From: Paenibacillus sp. RC334
Lineage (GTDB): Bacteria > Bacillota > Bacilli > Paenibacillales > Paenibacillaceae
Assembly (NCBI RefSeq): GCF_030034735.1
Contig: NZ_CP125370.1
Coordinates: 5,379,001-5,443,000 of the forward strand
DNA length: 64,000 nucleotides
Direction: 5' to 3'
The notes under the pieces are model-generated. The model was not told the origin of the DNA. It saw only the letters and a program-made list of their open reading frames with translations, and ran no database searches. Below are positions 32,966 to 42,759 of the stretch, in pieces (the first letter of the stretch is position 1; every line of letters begins with the position of its first letter). The position numbers and the translations under genes are program-made.

Positions 32966-34360
32966 TTATTGCGTCTTTATCTTTTCTCCTGTCATTTTGA
33001 TGTTACCATCCATTTCTATCAGACTTGTTTTACATTTTAAACCGATGGCATCCTTCGCTGTGACTTGTATTGTGTTACCCGCATTGAATACTAAGTTGCC
33101 GTCAGCCTTAACACGGATGTCCTTTTTACTCCGCAGTTCGATTCCATGGTCATCCAGCAGTCGAATCACCACTTCATCGTCATTCCCCGTGATTAAAATT
33201 TCATTTTTCTCAAATATAATAGCTTTGCGGTACTTAGTCATAAATATCTTCGTTGACGGGTCCTTAATAAAGTCTCCCCCTTTAGATCTCTTTCGGATCG
33301 AGTGGGTTACAATAGCGTCTTTTTCGTTATGGGTCGGAAAGTAGATATCTACAAAGTCAAAAAGCTCCGGCATGCAGTACCATCCCGTATTCCCTTCCGA
33401 TGTATAAAATGTAGCAGTTGGAAAAGCAAAGGTTTCCTTAACGTTCGGCTTGACCTTATCCATTTCATAAAAGAATACCTTCACATGATCCTGTTCAATT
33501 CCAATCACTTTCGACTTCAATGATATGCCACGAATGTTCTCGTTTACAATCAGTTCCTGCTTCATTCCATCAGAGGTGGTTAGCACATATTCATGCCATA
33601 AGGAATTGTGTCGTATAAACGCAACAGACTGCAAGACGTATAAAGCTTTCCCTTTGAATTTAACCTCAGCCCCAATTTGTAGCAGGACATCTTTCGGCCC
33701 CGTCGTTTGCACTTTATAATACAAAAGATTGTCGTCTTTGCTTGCCCCTGGTTTGGTTTTTCTGGTCATAGAGTAGTTATACTGTTTCAGCTCACCTTTA
33801 TGGACACCATCGGGTAATCCAAAATAAAACTGAGGGTTCTCTCCTATCGGATCAGGTATCAGTCCCCAACCAAGCCGAGACGCTATACGTTTCAGAAACG
33901 ACCAGTCCGTCTCGTCGAATTGCATCGTAAATCCCTGTAAAAGCTGATCCTTTAAGCGACTGGTACAATTGGCTTTAGGATATGATTTGAGTACATGTTC
34001 AAGCAAAGCCTGTAGCTTCATTTTTACATTTTGAAAGGATTGTCTATGAGGCACTTCATCCAGCTGGCTAGTATAGGATAGGGCTTCGGCGACCAAATAA
34101 GCTACATTGGACACCAACTTGATTCTGAACTGCGTGACTAATCCCCGGAACAACACAATCTGTTTCTGATCATCATTCAGGTAAGAAACAACTAACTTAG
34201 CTCCTGCCTCCATATGATCCGTATACTCTTCCATTTGAGTGCCGGTTAACACACCCGTTAAAAAGACTTTCACATGCTCATTCATTTTCTGTACAACTTT
34301 AATTTTCGGATTTTTAAGAGATAAAACCGTTCCGTTATACTTGATGATTGGATATCCCAT
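32966..34360 (-). CDS. VgrG-like spike protein without effector extension
   Basis: 464 residues. The N-terminal part has the late-control-D/VgrG gp27-like fold pattern (ETDWSFLKRIASRLGWGLIP), followed by an OB-like segment (TGWYCMPELFDFVDIYFPTH) and a beta-rich C-terminus with repeated short strands (GIELRSKKDIRVKADGNLVF) expected for the spike. It shares the whole plan with the spike-transpeptidase gene at 39843-42707 but ends before any extension. AAGGGG precedes the ATG. It ends the structural set of the cassette, followed only by a small gene. Confidence 0.82.
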   Translation of the reverse strand: MGYPIIKYNGTVLSLKNPKIKVVQKMNEHVKVFLTGVLTGTQMEEYTDHMEAGAKLVVSYLNDDQKQIVLFRGLVTQFRIKLVSNVAYLVAEALSYTSQLDEVPHRQSFQNVKMKLQALLEHVLKSYPKANCTSRLKDQLLQGFTMQFDETDWSFLKRIASRLGWGLIPDPIGENPQFYFGLPDGVHKGELKQYNYSMTRKTKPGASKDDNLLYYKVQTTGPKDVLLQIGAEVKFKGKALYVLQSVAFIRHNSLWHEYVLTTSDGMKQELIVNENIRGISLKSKVIGIEQDHVKVFFYEMDKVKPNVKETFAFPTATFYTSEGNTGWYCMPELFDFVDIYFPTHNEKDAIVTHSIRKRSKGGDFIKDPSTKIFMTKYRKAIIFEKNEILITGNDDEVVIRLLDDHGIELRSKKDIRVKADGNLVFNAGNTIQVTAKDAIGLKCKTSLIEMDGNIKMTGEKIKTQ

Positions 34361-34381
34361 GTCTCTGCCCCTTTTTGTCGG

Positions 34382-34771
34382 TTAGTTTACGTTTATCCGT
34401 TGTTTGCTTACGTATTGAATGACATCTTTAATGGTTTGATTATGCCCCTGATCGTTGATGGCCTGATCCAATGCAGGGAGCGTGGTAAAAGTTTTATTTT
34501 TCTTTTGAAAGTAGATACCTGCTATAGGAAATGGATCAACTCTACCAGGTCCATGAATTCCGTTATCCACACTACTAATGATGATAACATCCTTTAATCC
34601 ATCCTTATTCACATCCTTGAAGGCCACCGCTTCTACACCTCCGTAACGTGCGACCCACTCATGATTCCCGTAGAACTCGGGAAATGGATATATAATATGT
34701 CCTTGCTCATCTAAAAGGAAGAAAAAGAATTTACGAAGACCTTCCGGATATCCATATGTGGATACAAACCT
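34382..34771 (-). pseudogene. FG-GAP/VCBS-like calcium-binding protein fragment
   Basis: The frame opens at a TGA (34774-34772) and runs to 34382. It contains GGVEAVAFKDVNKDGLKDVI, a classic DxNxDGxxD calcium loop of FG-GAP repeats. No ATG start exists; the first GTG (34627) would give only 81 residues starting inside the repeat. It overlaps the end of the upstream lipoprotein frame by about 60 nt in another frame, so it looks like the C-terminal part of a larger exported protein that lost its beginning through a frameshift or deletion. Confidence 0.6.
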
Positions 34772-35868
34772 TCATAACGAATACCCGTATATTGAACACT
34801 CAAGAACCGTTCACTTTGCCGTTTAATTTCATAATCAATCTCTACATGAGCTTCAGTACCAGAATCGACATGTTCGTGTAATCCTTTTACCGCTTCGGTC
34901 TTAAGAATTTGGTTTAAAGATTTTTGCTTTGCAGTATCCTTGAGTTTTGTAATTTGAGGGTATTTAATCACGATTCCATGTTCCGAATATTTCGCTTGAA
35001 TGAGTTCGTAGCTTTGCTGTTCAATATGAGCATTTGAGCTGATGCTATGTTCAGAATCAATACAGACTTCTCCACTTCTAGAGAACTCAATGGTAATGTT
35101 CTTATCAGAATGATCACTGTTTATTAAAAAACCATCGCGGTGGTCTAAAACTCCGATACTCATGCTATCATGTTGTCGATTCTCGAAAATAATAGGCTCA
35201 TTCACATCCTTGTTCAAATACCACAAATCAGGGAGCTTCATCTTATCTATTACTATTCTTTCCTGCGTCCACTTTTGCCCAGACAATTCCCACAAAGCAA
35301 CAAATACTGGGGCTGGATGATATATTGAAACATATCCCCCTAACATCAACCGTATTCCGTGGTCTGAATCTCGAACCACAAAATCCGTAGTTAATTCTGG
35401 CCCATCATCGTTAAGCATCTGGGCGTGCACAAGCTGCTTCGCACTCCACCACTGAACAAATGTATATTTACCTCCGATCGTACCTGTTAGCGTATTAGGT
35501 GCTCTATAATTCACAACTCTAACGTTTAGCCGTTGATTTTTTAACTGGAACGTTTTCGTTATCACAGTAAGTTTGTTATCAAACTGTTCTGCAAATTCTC
35601 CGTCCTTCATCTCTACACTTTCTGGTTCGTTTAGCAACAAATTAAGATCCTGTGTGAAGTCCTGAAGCTTACTTTCTCTGACATCAGAATCCATATTCTC
35701 ATTGCTGATTATATGAAGTGTCTCTAGCAACGTATCCAGCCTTTTCGAATAGGAAATCATTTTGGCTTCATTTTGGAGAGAAAGCGTATGATTTGTTGCT
35801 GCTTTTGAAGAATCATTTTCCTTCGTACATCCGTTCAGTACTACACAGGAAATTAGTAGTAACAGCAC
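34711..35868 (-). pseudogene. RsiV/DUF3298-like lipoprotein, apparently damaged at both ends
   Basis: 385 residues from a GTG without a ribosome site. The N-terminus begins inside a hydrophobic run (LLLLISCVVLNGC, a lipobox) and lacks the basic residues a signal peptide needs. The C-terminus enters a DUF4163/RsiV-like pattern (SERFLSVQYTGIRYEG) and then stops after a short out-of-family tail. A frame continuing as FG-GAP protein overlaps this end. The simplest reading is one larger lipoprotein, or two, joined by a frameshift. It lies in the spike operon. Confidence 0.55.
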
Positions 35869-35917
35869 GTAACAATTCGCCCGTACTTCAAGTAACTCAT
35901 GCTGGATATCACGCTCT

Positions 35918-36967
35918 CTACAATTTATCGTTTATCTCTATACTCATAATCCTCCACTTGCCTGACTGTTTTTCTAATGTAAACGTAATTTCTTTTTTTG
36001 CTCTTTCTTCTAATGAATTATCTTTTACCAAATATACTTTTCGGTTCTCATCGCCGCTAATCTCTTCATAACTCAGGTCCAACCCCGAGTAAGATAAATA
36101 TGCTAAACTGGAAAAATCGATGACATCCTCAAAATCATATGTTTGCCTTGCTGCCAGATCGGTGAGCTGGTCCATTTCAGGGAAAGGTAAGCCAAACCAT
36201 TTCATAAGATAATCGACTTCCAAGTAATTTTGTATCACAGCCTTGGGATCGGTTGGATATACAAACTTTTTATTTTTATACAAAAGCTCCATTTTTTCTG
36301 GTCCTGTTCCATCATATTTTTGATAGACTACGATGGTATGCTCCTGAATGTCACTAAACTCGTAATAATCGACACTTTCAAAGACACCGTCATGATCGGT
36401 ATCTTTTAACGTCCGAATCCCTTGCCCAGTAGCATTAGGAAAATCAGAATTTATACTTTTAATATGATTATTTTCCAAGGCATATATGGAGAATCCCTCG
36501 GAGTAAGCACCTCCATCGCCTATAGAGTATACAACGATAAACTTTTGATCCGTTTGATCCAGCTTCATGATTTTCACATCAGTATTTAGATGCACAACTA
36601 TAACGGGGTCCTCTAGTTTAGCAATGATGTGATAGCCCGCATCCTCCCGGACTATAAATATGTTGTAAATTTCCTCTTTTTCTAATCCAAAAGCAAGCAC
36701 GTATTCCAGCTTTCCATCACGGTCCAAATCTTCTTTTATTATTTTTTGAAGATGCTCATTCTTGGGTTGAATTTTCTTTATAAACTGATCTAATGTGTCA
36801 GAATCTTGCACAGTAGCTTTACTAGAATCTTTCGTTATCTCAGGACTAACAATAGTTGGTGTAGCTGATTTAGGAGCAATACTTTTTACCTCAACCTCTT
36901 TATTCACACCACAACCACTGAAAATTAAAATGACTAAAACAAGTACAAATAACTTTTTATTAATCAC
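35918..36967 (-). CDS. FG-GAP-like lipoprotein of the spike cassette
   Basis: 349 residues. Signal and lipobox MINKKLFVLVLVILIFSGCG; after a Ser/Thr-rich linker come two calcium-type loops, DLDRDGKLEYVLAFG and DTDHDGVFESVDYYEF, typical of FG-GAP/VCBS repeats. The C-terminal quarter is a separate mixed domain. AAGGGGAAG precedes the ATG. It is anchored on the outer face of the membrane, directly after the peptidoglycan hydrolase gene, a position in which an immunity protein would be expected; that role is only inferred. Confidence 0.78.
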   Translation of the reverse strand: MINKKLFVLVLVILIFSGCGVNKEVEVKSIAPKSATPTIVSPEITKDSSKATVQDSDTLDQFIKKIQPKNEHLQKIIKEDLDRDGKLEYVLAFGLEKEEIYNIFIVREDAGYHIIAKLEDPVIVVHLNTDVKIMKLDQTDQKFIVVYSIGDGGAYSEGFSIYALENNHIKSINSDFPNATGQGIRTLKDTDHDGVFESVDYYEFSDIQEHTIVVYQKYDGTGPEKMELLYKNKKFVYPTDPKAVIQNYLEVDYLMKWFGLPFPEMDQLTDLAARQTYDFEDVIDFSSLAYLSYSGLDLSYEEISGDENRKVYLVKDNSLEERAKKEITFTLEKQSGKWRIMSIEINDKL

Positions 36968-37009
36968 ACTTCCCCTTCTTTCAAATTTCCTATTTTTATA
37001 ATAACTCGA

Positions 37010-38362
37010 TTATTTTGATGAAGCCTGTGTAGGTTCAGGGCAAGCAGCTGCAGGCATATTTTTATATACGGGTATCCTAAAAGTAAGAGGTGCGTCCACA
37101 GTTTTAAGACCCTTGGAAAAACGATCCGATTTTATATATGCATCCATAATATTGGTAGCATACTGCTTACTAATAGTTCCATTGTTCCTGAAGGAATTTA
37201 CATTCCACTTTAGGCTATAAAGAGTATCTTGCCCTTTTTGAATATAATTTTCATTAATCCATTTACCTCCGCCGATTATTGCACTATCGACAGAATTCCA
37301 GTTCTCTGACTTAGCTTTTTTTGCACCATTTTTGAGTGCATTCCCATCGTTTGCACCAATGCCATACATGTTGTACCAACCGATATATTCCGGGACCTGT
37401 CCCTTTCCTAAAGTTGAAGTTCCGCCTCCCGATTCAACCATGGCCTTTGCCGCTAAAAATACTGCACTCGCCTCATTGCCGCCTGCCTTTAGAAATACAT
37501 CCCCTTTATTAGCCAAACTTTTGCTTAGCACTTTATTAACAGCCTCTTTATTTTGGGTGTTCTTATCATACTTTCCGGACAAAAATTGGAATACACGAGA
37601 CTCGGTAAGAAAATTACGAGGATCTAAATAATATGAAACTGCCTTAGGAGAAGCAGCATTATATCCTCTATCATATTTAAACTTTGGATCCCTCCAAGAC
37701 GGTGAGTATCCATATTTGCTCACTTCAGTGCATACCAATCCATTTTTCATTTCTGCCTTGAGAAAACTATTAAAATCTACATTAGTTTCTTCCGCTATAA
37801 AACGCCAGGAGGGATGCTGCTTGTGTAATTTTAATAGTGCAGGCCTGTATGATTCCGGGAACTTAGAAAGCTCAGCTTCAAAACTATCATTTTCTGATTT
37901 ATCAGAAGGTACCTGTGCAGGTTTAGAATCATCCTTCTTAGGTGGTTCTTTAGTGCTCGTATCGATCAGGCCCAACTTCTCGCGAATGGCTCGTCCCGCC
38001 TTCTCAGCGGCTAACTTTTGCTTGATATTTCCGCTTGCCTCAGCAGCCATCCAGCGGACGCTTTCTTTTTGCATCTGCTCTTGAGCCCACTTGGGGAACG
38101 TGGCCATTTCACGTAACTTGCTTCGAAGTCCCTCTGCCAGCTTTTGCGCTTTACGCATCCCGACCTCGTCGCCGTTTGCTTTAGCGATATACCAATCCTC
38201 CTTGTATTTACGCATCCAGGTTTGGGCCCAGTCAGGATAATTCAGTTTTTGTTTCTTTTGTTCTGCCGCAAGATCAAAAGCCTTTGCTTTCCTGTGTGCA
38301 TTAGCGGTTGTTAAAGCTTTCAACATAGGTGTTGCACCAAACGTTGGTTCTTTCCATTTCAT
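37010..38362 (-). CDS. GH73-type N-acetylglucosaminidase without signal peptide, with shared docking repeats
   Basis: About 450 residues. Residues 1-40 are basic and lack a hydrophobic segment. Two tandem repeats follow (residues about 42-88 and 89-132), beginning YPDWAQTWM and FPKWAQEQM and ending LRSKL and IREKL; the same repeats occur in the spike-transpeptidase protein. After a Pro/Lys linker, the C-terminal 280 residues are a LytB/LytD-like glucosaminidase (HPSWRF, YYLDPRNFL, the likely catalytic Glu in AKAMVESGGG, GQDTLYSLKWN). It cleaves cell-wall glycan. Absence of a signal peptide in a wall enzyme suggests export by another route, probably docked to the spike. AAGGAG precedes the ATG. 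Confidence 0.85.
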   Translation of the reverse strand: MKWKEPTFGATPMLKALTTANAHRKAKAFDLAAEQKKQKLNYPDWAQTWMRKYKEDWYIAKANGDEVGMRKAQKLAEGLRSKLREMATFPKWAQEQMQKESVRWMAAEASGNIKQKLAAEKAGRAIREKLGLIDTSTKEPPKKDDSKPAQVPSDKSENDSFEAELSKFPESYRPALLKLHKQHPSWRFIAEETNVDFNSFLKAEMKNGLVCTEVSKYGYSPSWRDPKFKYDRGYNAASPKAVSYYLDPRNFLTESRVFQFLSGKYDKNTQNKEAVNKVLSKSLANKGDVFLKAGGNEASAVFLAAKAMVESGGGTSTLGKGQVPEYIGWYNMYGIGANDGNALKNGAKKAKSENWNSVDSAIIGGGKWINENYIQKGQDTLYSLKWNVNSFRNNGTISKQYATNIMDAYIKSDRFSKGLKTVDAPLTFRIPVYKNMPAAACPEPTQASSK

Positions 38363-38388
38363 ATGCCTTCTCCTTTTTTTAAGAATAC

Positions 38389-39798
38389 TTAGAAGAATCG
38401 TATCTCCGACATACATGTATCGTGATATTTGCTTCCTTTCTCTACTGCCTCAATCGTTATTTTCACAAATGAGGTGTGAACGGGATTATCAATAAATTCG
38501 TTTCTCATAAAATGGTTATCTATCATCATGGTCTGTCCATTTGAGAACTCTAGTTTCATTCGCTTAACTCTATTATTTGCTTGGAAAGTATCAGATGACT
38601 TAGCCAAGCCATTTATGAGTTCGAAACCTTTCAATTCTTGCACAGAACCAAAATCAATCTTAATCCACTCCCCAATCCCGTCTCCCTTAGCCCCTTCACA
38701 CCATGCTGTACTCGCATCTCCATCCATAATGTTACGGGCAGCATAGGAATTTCCTGCTTGGTCAGAAAGCATAGAAGATGCGCTAATCTTCTTTGCCGGG
38801 ATACTTTTCCGATATTTCACCAAATCCGTTGTAGTCTGTACCCATTGTGTAGGAACGGTGGGAAATCCTATCCGATGCATGATATCAGGATATTTTATAA
38901 GCAGACCTGTTTGAGTATCACGTTGTTCTACTTCTCCCGACGAGTTCAAATAAGCGATTATTCGGCTATCCAATGTTAAAACAGGAGCTTCAGAGGTCTT
39001 TGCCAACAACCTCCTATGATCATTCTTTAAATCCAAAATATACGTCTGGTTAGAATTATTGTTGGTATAGACCAGTAGGTCGTTCTGAAGCCATTCTTTA
39101 ACCTGTATATTCTCTTGTCCCATGCTGATTCGTTTGATTTCTTTATTATTCAGTAGATCAAAAATGATTAAGTTATTATTACCATCCTGAATACAGAGCT
39201 TCTTGCTATCTGGAGAAAAATGATCATAAAGAGCAGAATCATTCGTACCTTTATGGCTCAAAATATTGAGCTTTTTAGTAAGTCGTTCCTGAATACTGTA
39301 TTGATAAAAGGCCCCATTCTTTGTATAAATACATCTACTTAAATCAGGGGATACCACAGCATAGTAACTATTTGGTATATTGAACTGATATATTTTCTTA
39401 GACGTGGATAAGTCATAGATTAGGAAGGCGCTGTAATCCAAATAGTTTGTTTCTCTGTATAAAACTATGGCTTTGCCATCATCAGAGATTCGGTGTATCT
39501 CCAGTTCACTTTTAGGAAAACTCTCCTTATTATTTGCATATAACTCATCTATAATGTCATCTAAAACAATATAGGTATTACCTGTGGAGTCTTCCATATC
39601 CGCCAAATAGTCTAAAGACTCGCTATCATTTTCACCTTGGAGCCACATCCAATTTATTTGTTTTTTATTCTGTGTTGGTTTTACTACCTGATCTGTATTA
39701 ATTTTATTGTATTCGCTCGATGTTATACTATTATTATGTTGAACACAGCCATATAAAATTGAAAACGCCAAACAACATATTATTGTTGTTTTTCTCAC
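38389..39798 (-). CDS. Beta-propeller lipoprotein with C-terminal discoidin-like domain
   Basis: About 469 residues from GTG 39798, chosen because AGGAGG lies 10 nt upstream and the N-terminus RKTTIICCLAFSILYGC is then a proper lipoprotein signal. The open frame goes back to 39834 as MKWKEVLGG. The middle has WD/TolB-like blades (DDGKAIVLYRETNY, SPDLSRCIYTKNGAF, SPDSKKLCIQDGNNN). The end is an F5/8 type C or NADase-type glycan-binding fold (AARNIMDGDASTAWCEG, IKIDFGSVQELKGFELINGL). An outer-surface, sugar-binding sensor or immunity role is possible. It lies between the two enzyme genes. Confidence 0.78.
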   Translation of the reverse strand: MRKTTIICCLAFSILYGCVQHNNSITSSEYNKINTDQVVKPTQNKKQINWMWLQGENDSESLDYLADMEDSTGNTYIVLDDIIDELYANNKESFPKSELEIHRISDDGKAIVLYRETNYLDYSAFLIYDLSTSKKIYQFNIPNSYYAVVSPDLSRCIYTKNGAFYQYSIQERLTKKLNILSHKGTNDSALYDHFSPDSKKLCIQDGNNNLIIFDLLNNKEIKRISMGQENIQVKEWLQNDLLVYTNNNSNQTYILDLKNDHRRLLAKTSEAPVLTLDSRIIAYLNSSGEVEQRDTQTGLLIKYPDIMHRIGFPTVPTQWVQTTTDLVKYRKSIPAKKISASSMLSDQAGNSYAARNIMDGDASTAWCEGAKGDGIGEWIKIDFGSVQELKGFELINGLAKSSDTFQANNRVKRMKLEFSNGQTMMIDNHFMRNEFIDNPVHTSFVKITIEAVEKGSKYHDTCMSEIRFF

Positions 39799-39842
39799 CC
39801 AATCCCTACCTCCTAATACTTCTTTCCATTTCATTGCTTCTA

Positions 39843-42707
39843 CTATTTCTTTCTGTCTTTTCGATCAATTATGGTCAGCCCCTGAATTGATGTATTAGGT
39901 TCTTCTGTTAAAGAATGTTTCACCACTCCTAGCACAATAAGAAATTGTGTAAACTCGTCTTTATGGATCGTAATACAACCAATTGAAGTTTTATTAGGCA
40001 ACCGATCTTCGTTAAAACCCTTGTGAATGTTGATACCAGTTGCATTATGGGGCTTCTTGTTTTTACCTTTCGTAGAAGGTACTACTCCTCCATTTCTAAC
40101 GCGTAACGCTGGATACCTCTTTTTCAGATCATTAATCTTGTGCCATCCACCCACAAATTCATATACCCCATCATTTACCGTGGCATCCTCATTTTCATAA
40201 TCTGGAAGTGTACTTGCATTATTGCTTGTATATTTAATTTCGCCGTCTATCACCACAATTGCCATCGCTCCATACCGACCTTCCGGGTGATCTTCTTGTT
40301 TATGACTATAAGAGCCGTCTCCTTCAAAGAAGAACACAAGTGGTGCCTTGTGGTTCGAAGAAAGCTTCTTTTGAATAATACTGTTATTGGTGTAATCATT
40401 TACTCTATACAGAGCTTGAGCCTGATTACCTTTTATGCCTTTATTACTTATATAATTTTCAATCTTTTTCACTGCTACTAATCCATCTTTATAATCCTTA
40501 GGATTTAATGGCTTCGGTTCTTCCTTCGTCGGCTTTTCAGGAGTAATCGGCGTCTTCTTGCCCGGTTCCGTTTTCGTTATTGGAACAGTCGGCGTTGCAG
40601 CCTTATTAACCTTAGGCCATGGAAGAATGCCGTTGGCTACTTGATGCAGATACACTGCGAGCACATCACGGCCATAGCCCTTATTCTCCAGACCGTATTT
40701 TTTCGCAAAATCTTGCAGTGCCGCGTTAAGCTCCTTATCCCAATCGCCTGTTGTTGGAAGCTTGTACGAGAAGCTGTCTGGATACTTCTTGGCAAGCTTG
40801 TTCAAATTCTCTCTCGCAAGCTGGCTGTTCACGCCATACTTACTCCGCAGGGCGGCGGCTTCCTTGGCAATGGCCTTTTGATCGGCAACGGTCAGCTTAT
40901 GGGCCGCATCTGCGTATTGTCCGGACAGCTCCTCTAGCCGGTTCGCATCGAGATAGGAGCTGGCAGAATGCCCACGAATCAGCTCGTTGATTAGCACATT
41001 GTCACGCAGTTGGTTGGCGAGAAGATGCATCTGCTTTTGCTTGGCTTTGTCATTTGCGCCGTGCGCTTCCCACCACTGGGACGTGTATTCATGCATTTGC
41101 GCTCTGGCCCAGGCAGGCATACGATCTATTTCTGCCACCTTCTGACGCAATTGCTTGGCCTTGGCTGCTGCTTCCTTGGCACCCTTTTTGTCACCTGCTG
41201 CCACGGCTTTGTAATAGTCCTTTTTAGATTGAAGCAGCAAATCCTGCACCCATTGCGGATATCCCTTTCCCTTCAATTCTTGAATCAGGGATTTATAGGC
41301 TTTCAGTTCTGCATCAGGCACCTGATTTTTTATGAGCTTACTGGCCTTGATATGAAGCGTTCCATCGGTTCGGATATAGCTAGTTTTGCACGTCAGAGAT
41401 ATTTCGCGAGTAGCGGTCATCTGTACCTTTTTACCATGCAGCACCAAGTCTGTATCGGCGTGAAAGGTAAGATCGTGATGACTATACACGTGAATACCGG
41501 AAGCAGGATTTAAGCGTACAAGTATCTTTTCTTTCTGGGTGGAGAGAGCTACTTCTTTATCATCGAATCTCGCCACTTTTTGAGTTTTGGTATGAAACAG
41601 CTTTCTTGCTGGCTTGCTGATTTCATCTCCTTTGTAGTCTCTCTTACGCAGGGATTGAACCACGCGAGCTTCCTGCTCTTTGTTGGACGGAAAATATAAA
41701 TGGACATGATCCCCAAGCTCGGGCATGCAGTGCCAACCGATTCCACCACCGGTATACAAGGTGGGGTAAGAAAACCAGCAACCCCCAGCTTTGGACTGCA
41801 AAGAATCCACGGACAAGTGAAGTTTAACCGACTCTCCTTCACCATCTAAATCAATGACTTTCCCTTCAATGGAGGTACCTTGTATGTGTTGATTATATAT
41901 AACCTCCCTCGGAATGCCTGTTCCCGGAACGAGAAAGTAGTCATATGTCATAAGACCTTGCTTCATCTCTGCATGAATCTGATCGATAACCCAATGCTTT
42001 CGTTGAAACACGACGACATCTCCAAGTTCAAAACGTTTCGTATCCTCCACTTCAGCATATGTATACTGGGGACATGACTTTGTTTTTTGGAGGGAAAAGT
42101 TAATGCTTCGCAGTTCACCTTTCACCTGATCTTTCGATGTGCCCAACCATAGTCTCGGGAACACGGATGTAATCTCGGCAATCAGTCCAGTTTGCAGATG
42201 AGAGGCCATTCTTTTTAAAAACTCCCAATCACTCTCCCCATACTGAATCGAAAAGCCGTCCAGCTTTTTATCGCTGTCAGTCAGGTCAATAAAATCCCCG
42301 TGTGGATAAGCATCTATGAGTTCGCGGAACAATTGGTAATACGTCAAGCTACTGTTTTGAAACGAACGGTTTTTCCGTTGTTGATCCATCAAATATGTAA
42401 AAGAGGCAGCCTCTATGTACATGTGATATACGCCTTTTTTGAATCCAATGCTAATATTGGTGACTATTCCTTTAAAAATACTAACCATCCCTCGATCTTC
42501 ATCCGTCTCATATACCTCCAGCACATCCTTATCATGTGCTAAACCGTCATACTTAGCATGATCCTCATCCGGTATGAGAGCAGTGATGTACACCTTGCCG
42601 TGCTCATTCACCTTCTGTGTCAATTCAAAGTCCAGCAGCCGGACAATATCATACGGTGCATTTACCCTAATATTTCCATACGTCAGCACAGTTCCTGCCA
42701 GTCCCAT
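39843..42707 (-). CDS. Evolved VgrG-like spike fused to shared repeats and an L,D-transpeptidase-like domain
   Basis: About 954 residues from ATG 42707 (GGGGGGAG 5 nt before). Residues 1-460 are VgrG-like: ESDWEFLKRMASHLQTGLI, the GIGWHCMPELGDHVHLYFPS OB region and a beta-rich spike end. Residues about 484-575 hold two tandem repeats (YPQWVQ... and MPAWARAQM...) shared with the glucosaminidase. A helical part and a Pro/Thr/Lys linker (about 700-740) follow. The C-terminus (about 770-954) contains TGINIHKG and SIGCITIH, a His/Cys pair like L,D-transpeptidase and Tlde1-type enzymes (Cys about residue 911). There is no signal peptide. It is probably a spike delivering a wall-modifying enzyme. 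Confidence 0.85.
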   Translation of the reverse strand: MGLAGTVLTYGNIRVNAPYDIVRLLDFELTQKVNEHGKVYITALIPDEDHAKYDGLAHDKDVLEVYETDEDRGMVSIFKGIVTNISIGFKKGVYHMYIEAASFTYLMDQQRKNRSFQNSSLTYYQLFRELIDAYPHGDFIDLTDSDKKLDGFSIQYGESDWEFLKRMASHLQTGLIAEITSVFPRLWLGTSKDQVKGELRSINFSLQKTKSCPQYTYAEVEDTKRFELGDVVVFQRKHWVIDQIHAEMKQGLMTYDYFLVPGTGIPREVIYNQHIQGTSIEGKVIDLDGEGESVKLHLSVDSLQSKAGGCWFSYPTLYTGGGIGWHCMPELGDHVHLYFPSNKEQEARVVQSLRKRDYKGDEISKPARKLFHTKTQKVARFDDKEVALSTQKEKILVRLNPASGIHVYSHHDLTFHADTDLVLHGKKVQMTATREISLTCKTSYIRTDGTLHIKASKLIKNQVPDAELKAYKSLIQELKGKGYPQWVQDLLLQSKKDYYKAVAAGDKKGAKEAAAKAKQLRQKVAEIDRMPAWARAQMHEYTSQWWEAHGANDKAKQKQMHLLANQLRDNVLINELIRGHSASSYLDANRLEELSGQYADAAHKLTVADQKAIAKEAAALRSKYGVNSQLARENLNKLAKKYPDSFSYKLPTTGDWDKELNAALQDFAKKYGLENKGYGRDVLAVYLHQVANGILPWPKVNKAATPTVPITKTEPGKKTPITPEKPTKEEPKPLNPKDYKDGLVAVKKIENYISNKGIKGNQAQALYRVNDYTNNSIIQKKLSSNHKAPLVFFFEGDGSYSHKQEDHPEGRYGAMAIVVIDGEIKYTSNNASTLPDYENEDATVNDGVYEFVGGWHKINDLKKRYPALRVRNGGVVPSTKGKNKKPHNATGINIHKGFNEDRLPNKTSIGCITIHKDEFTQFLIVLGVVKHSLTEEPNTSIQGLTIIDRKDRKK

Positions 42708-42759
42708 CTTACTCCCCCCATTTGTCTTAACATGTGATGTCACTTCTTACAATCAGTAG

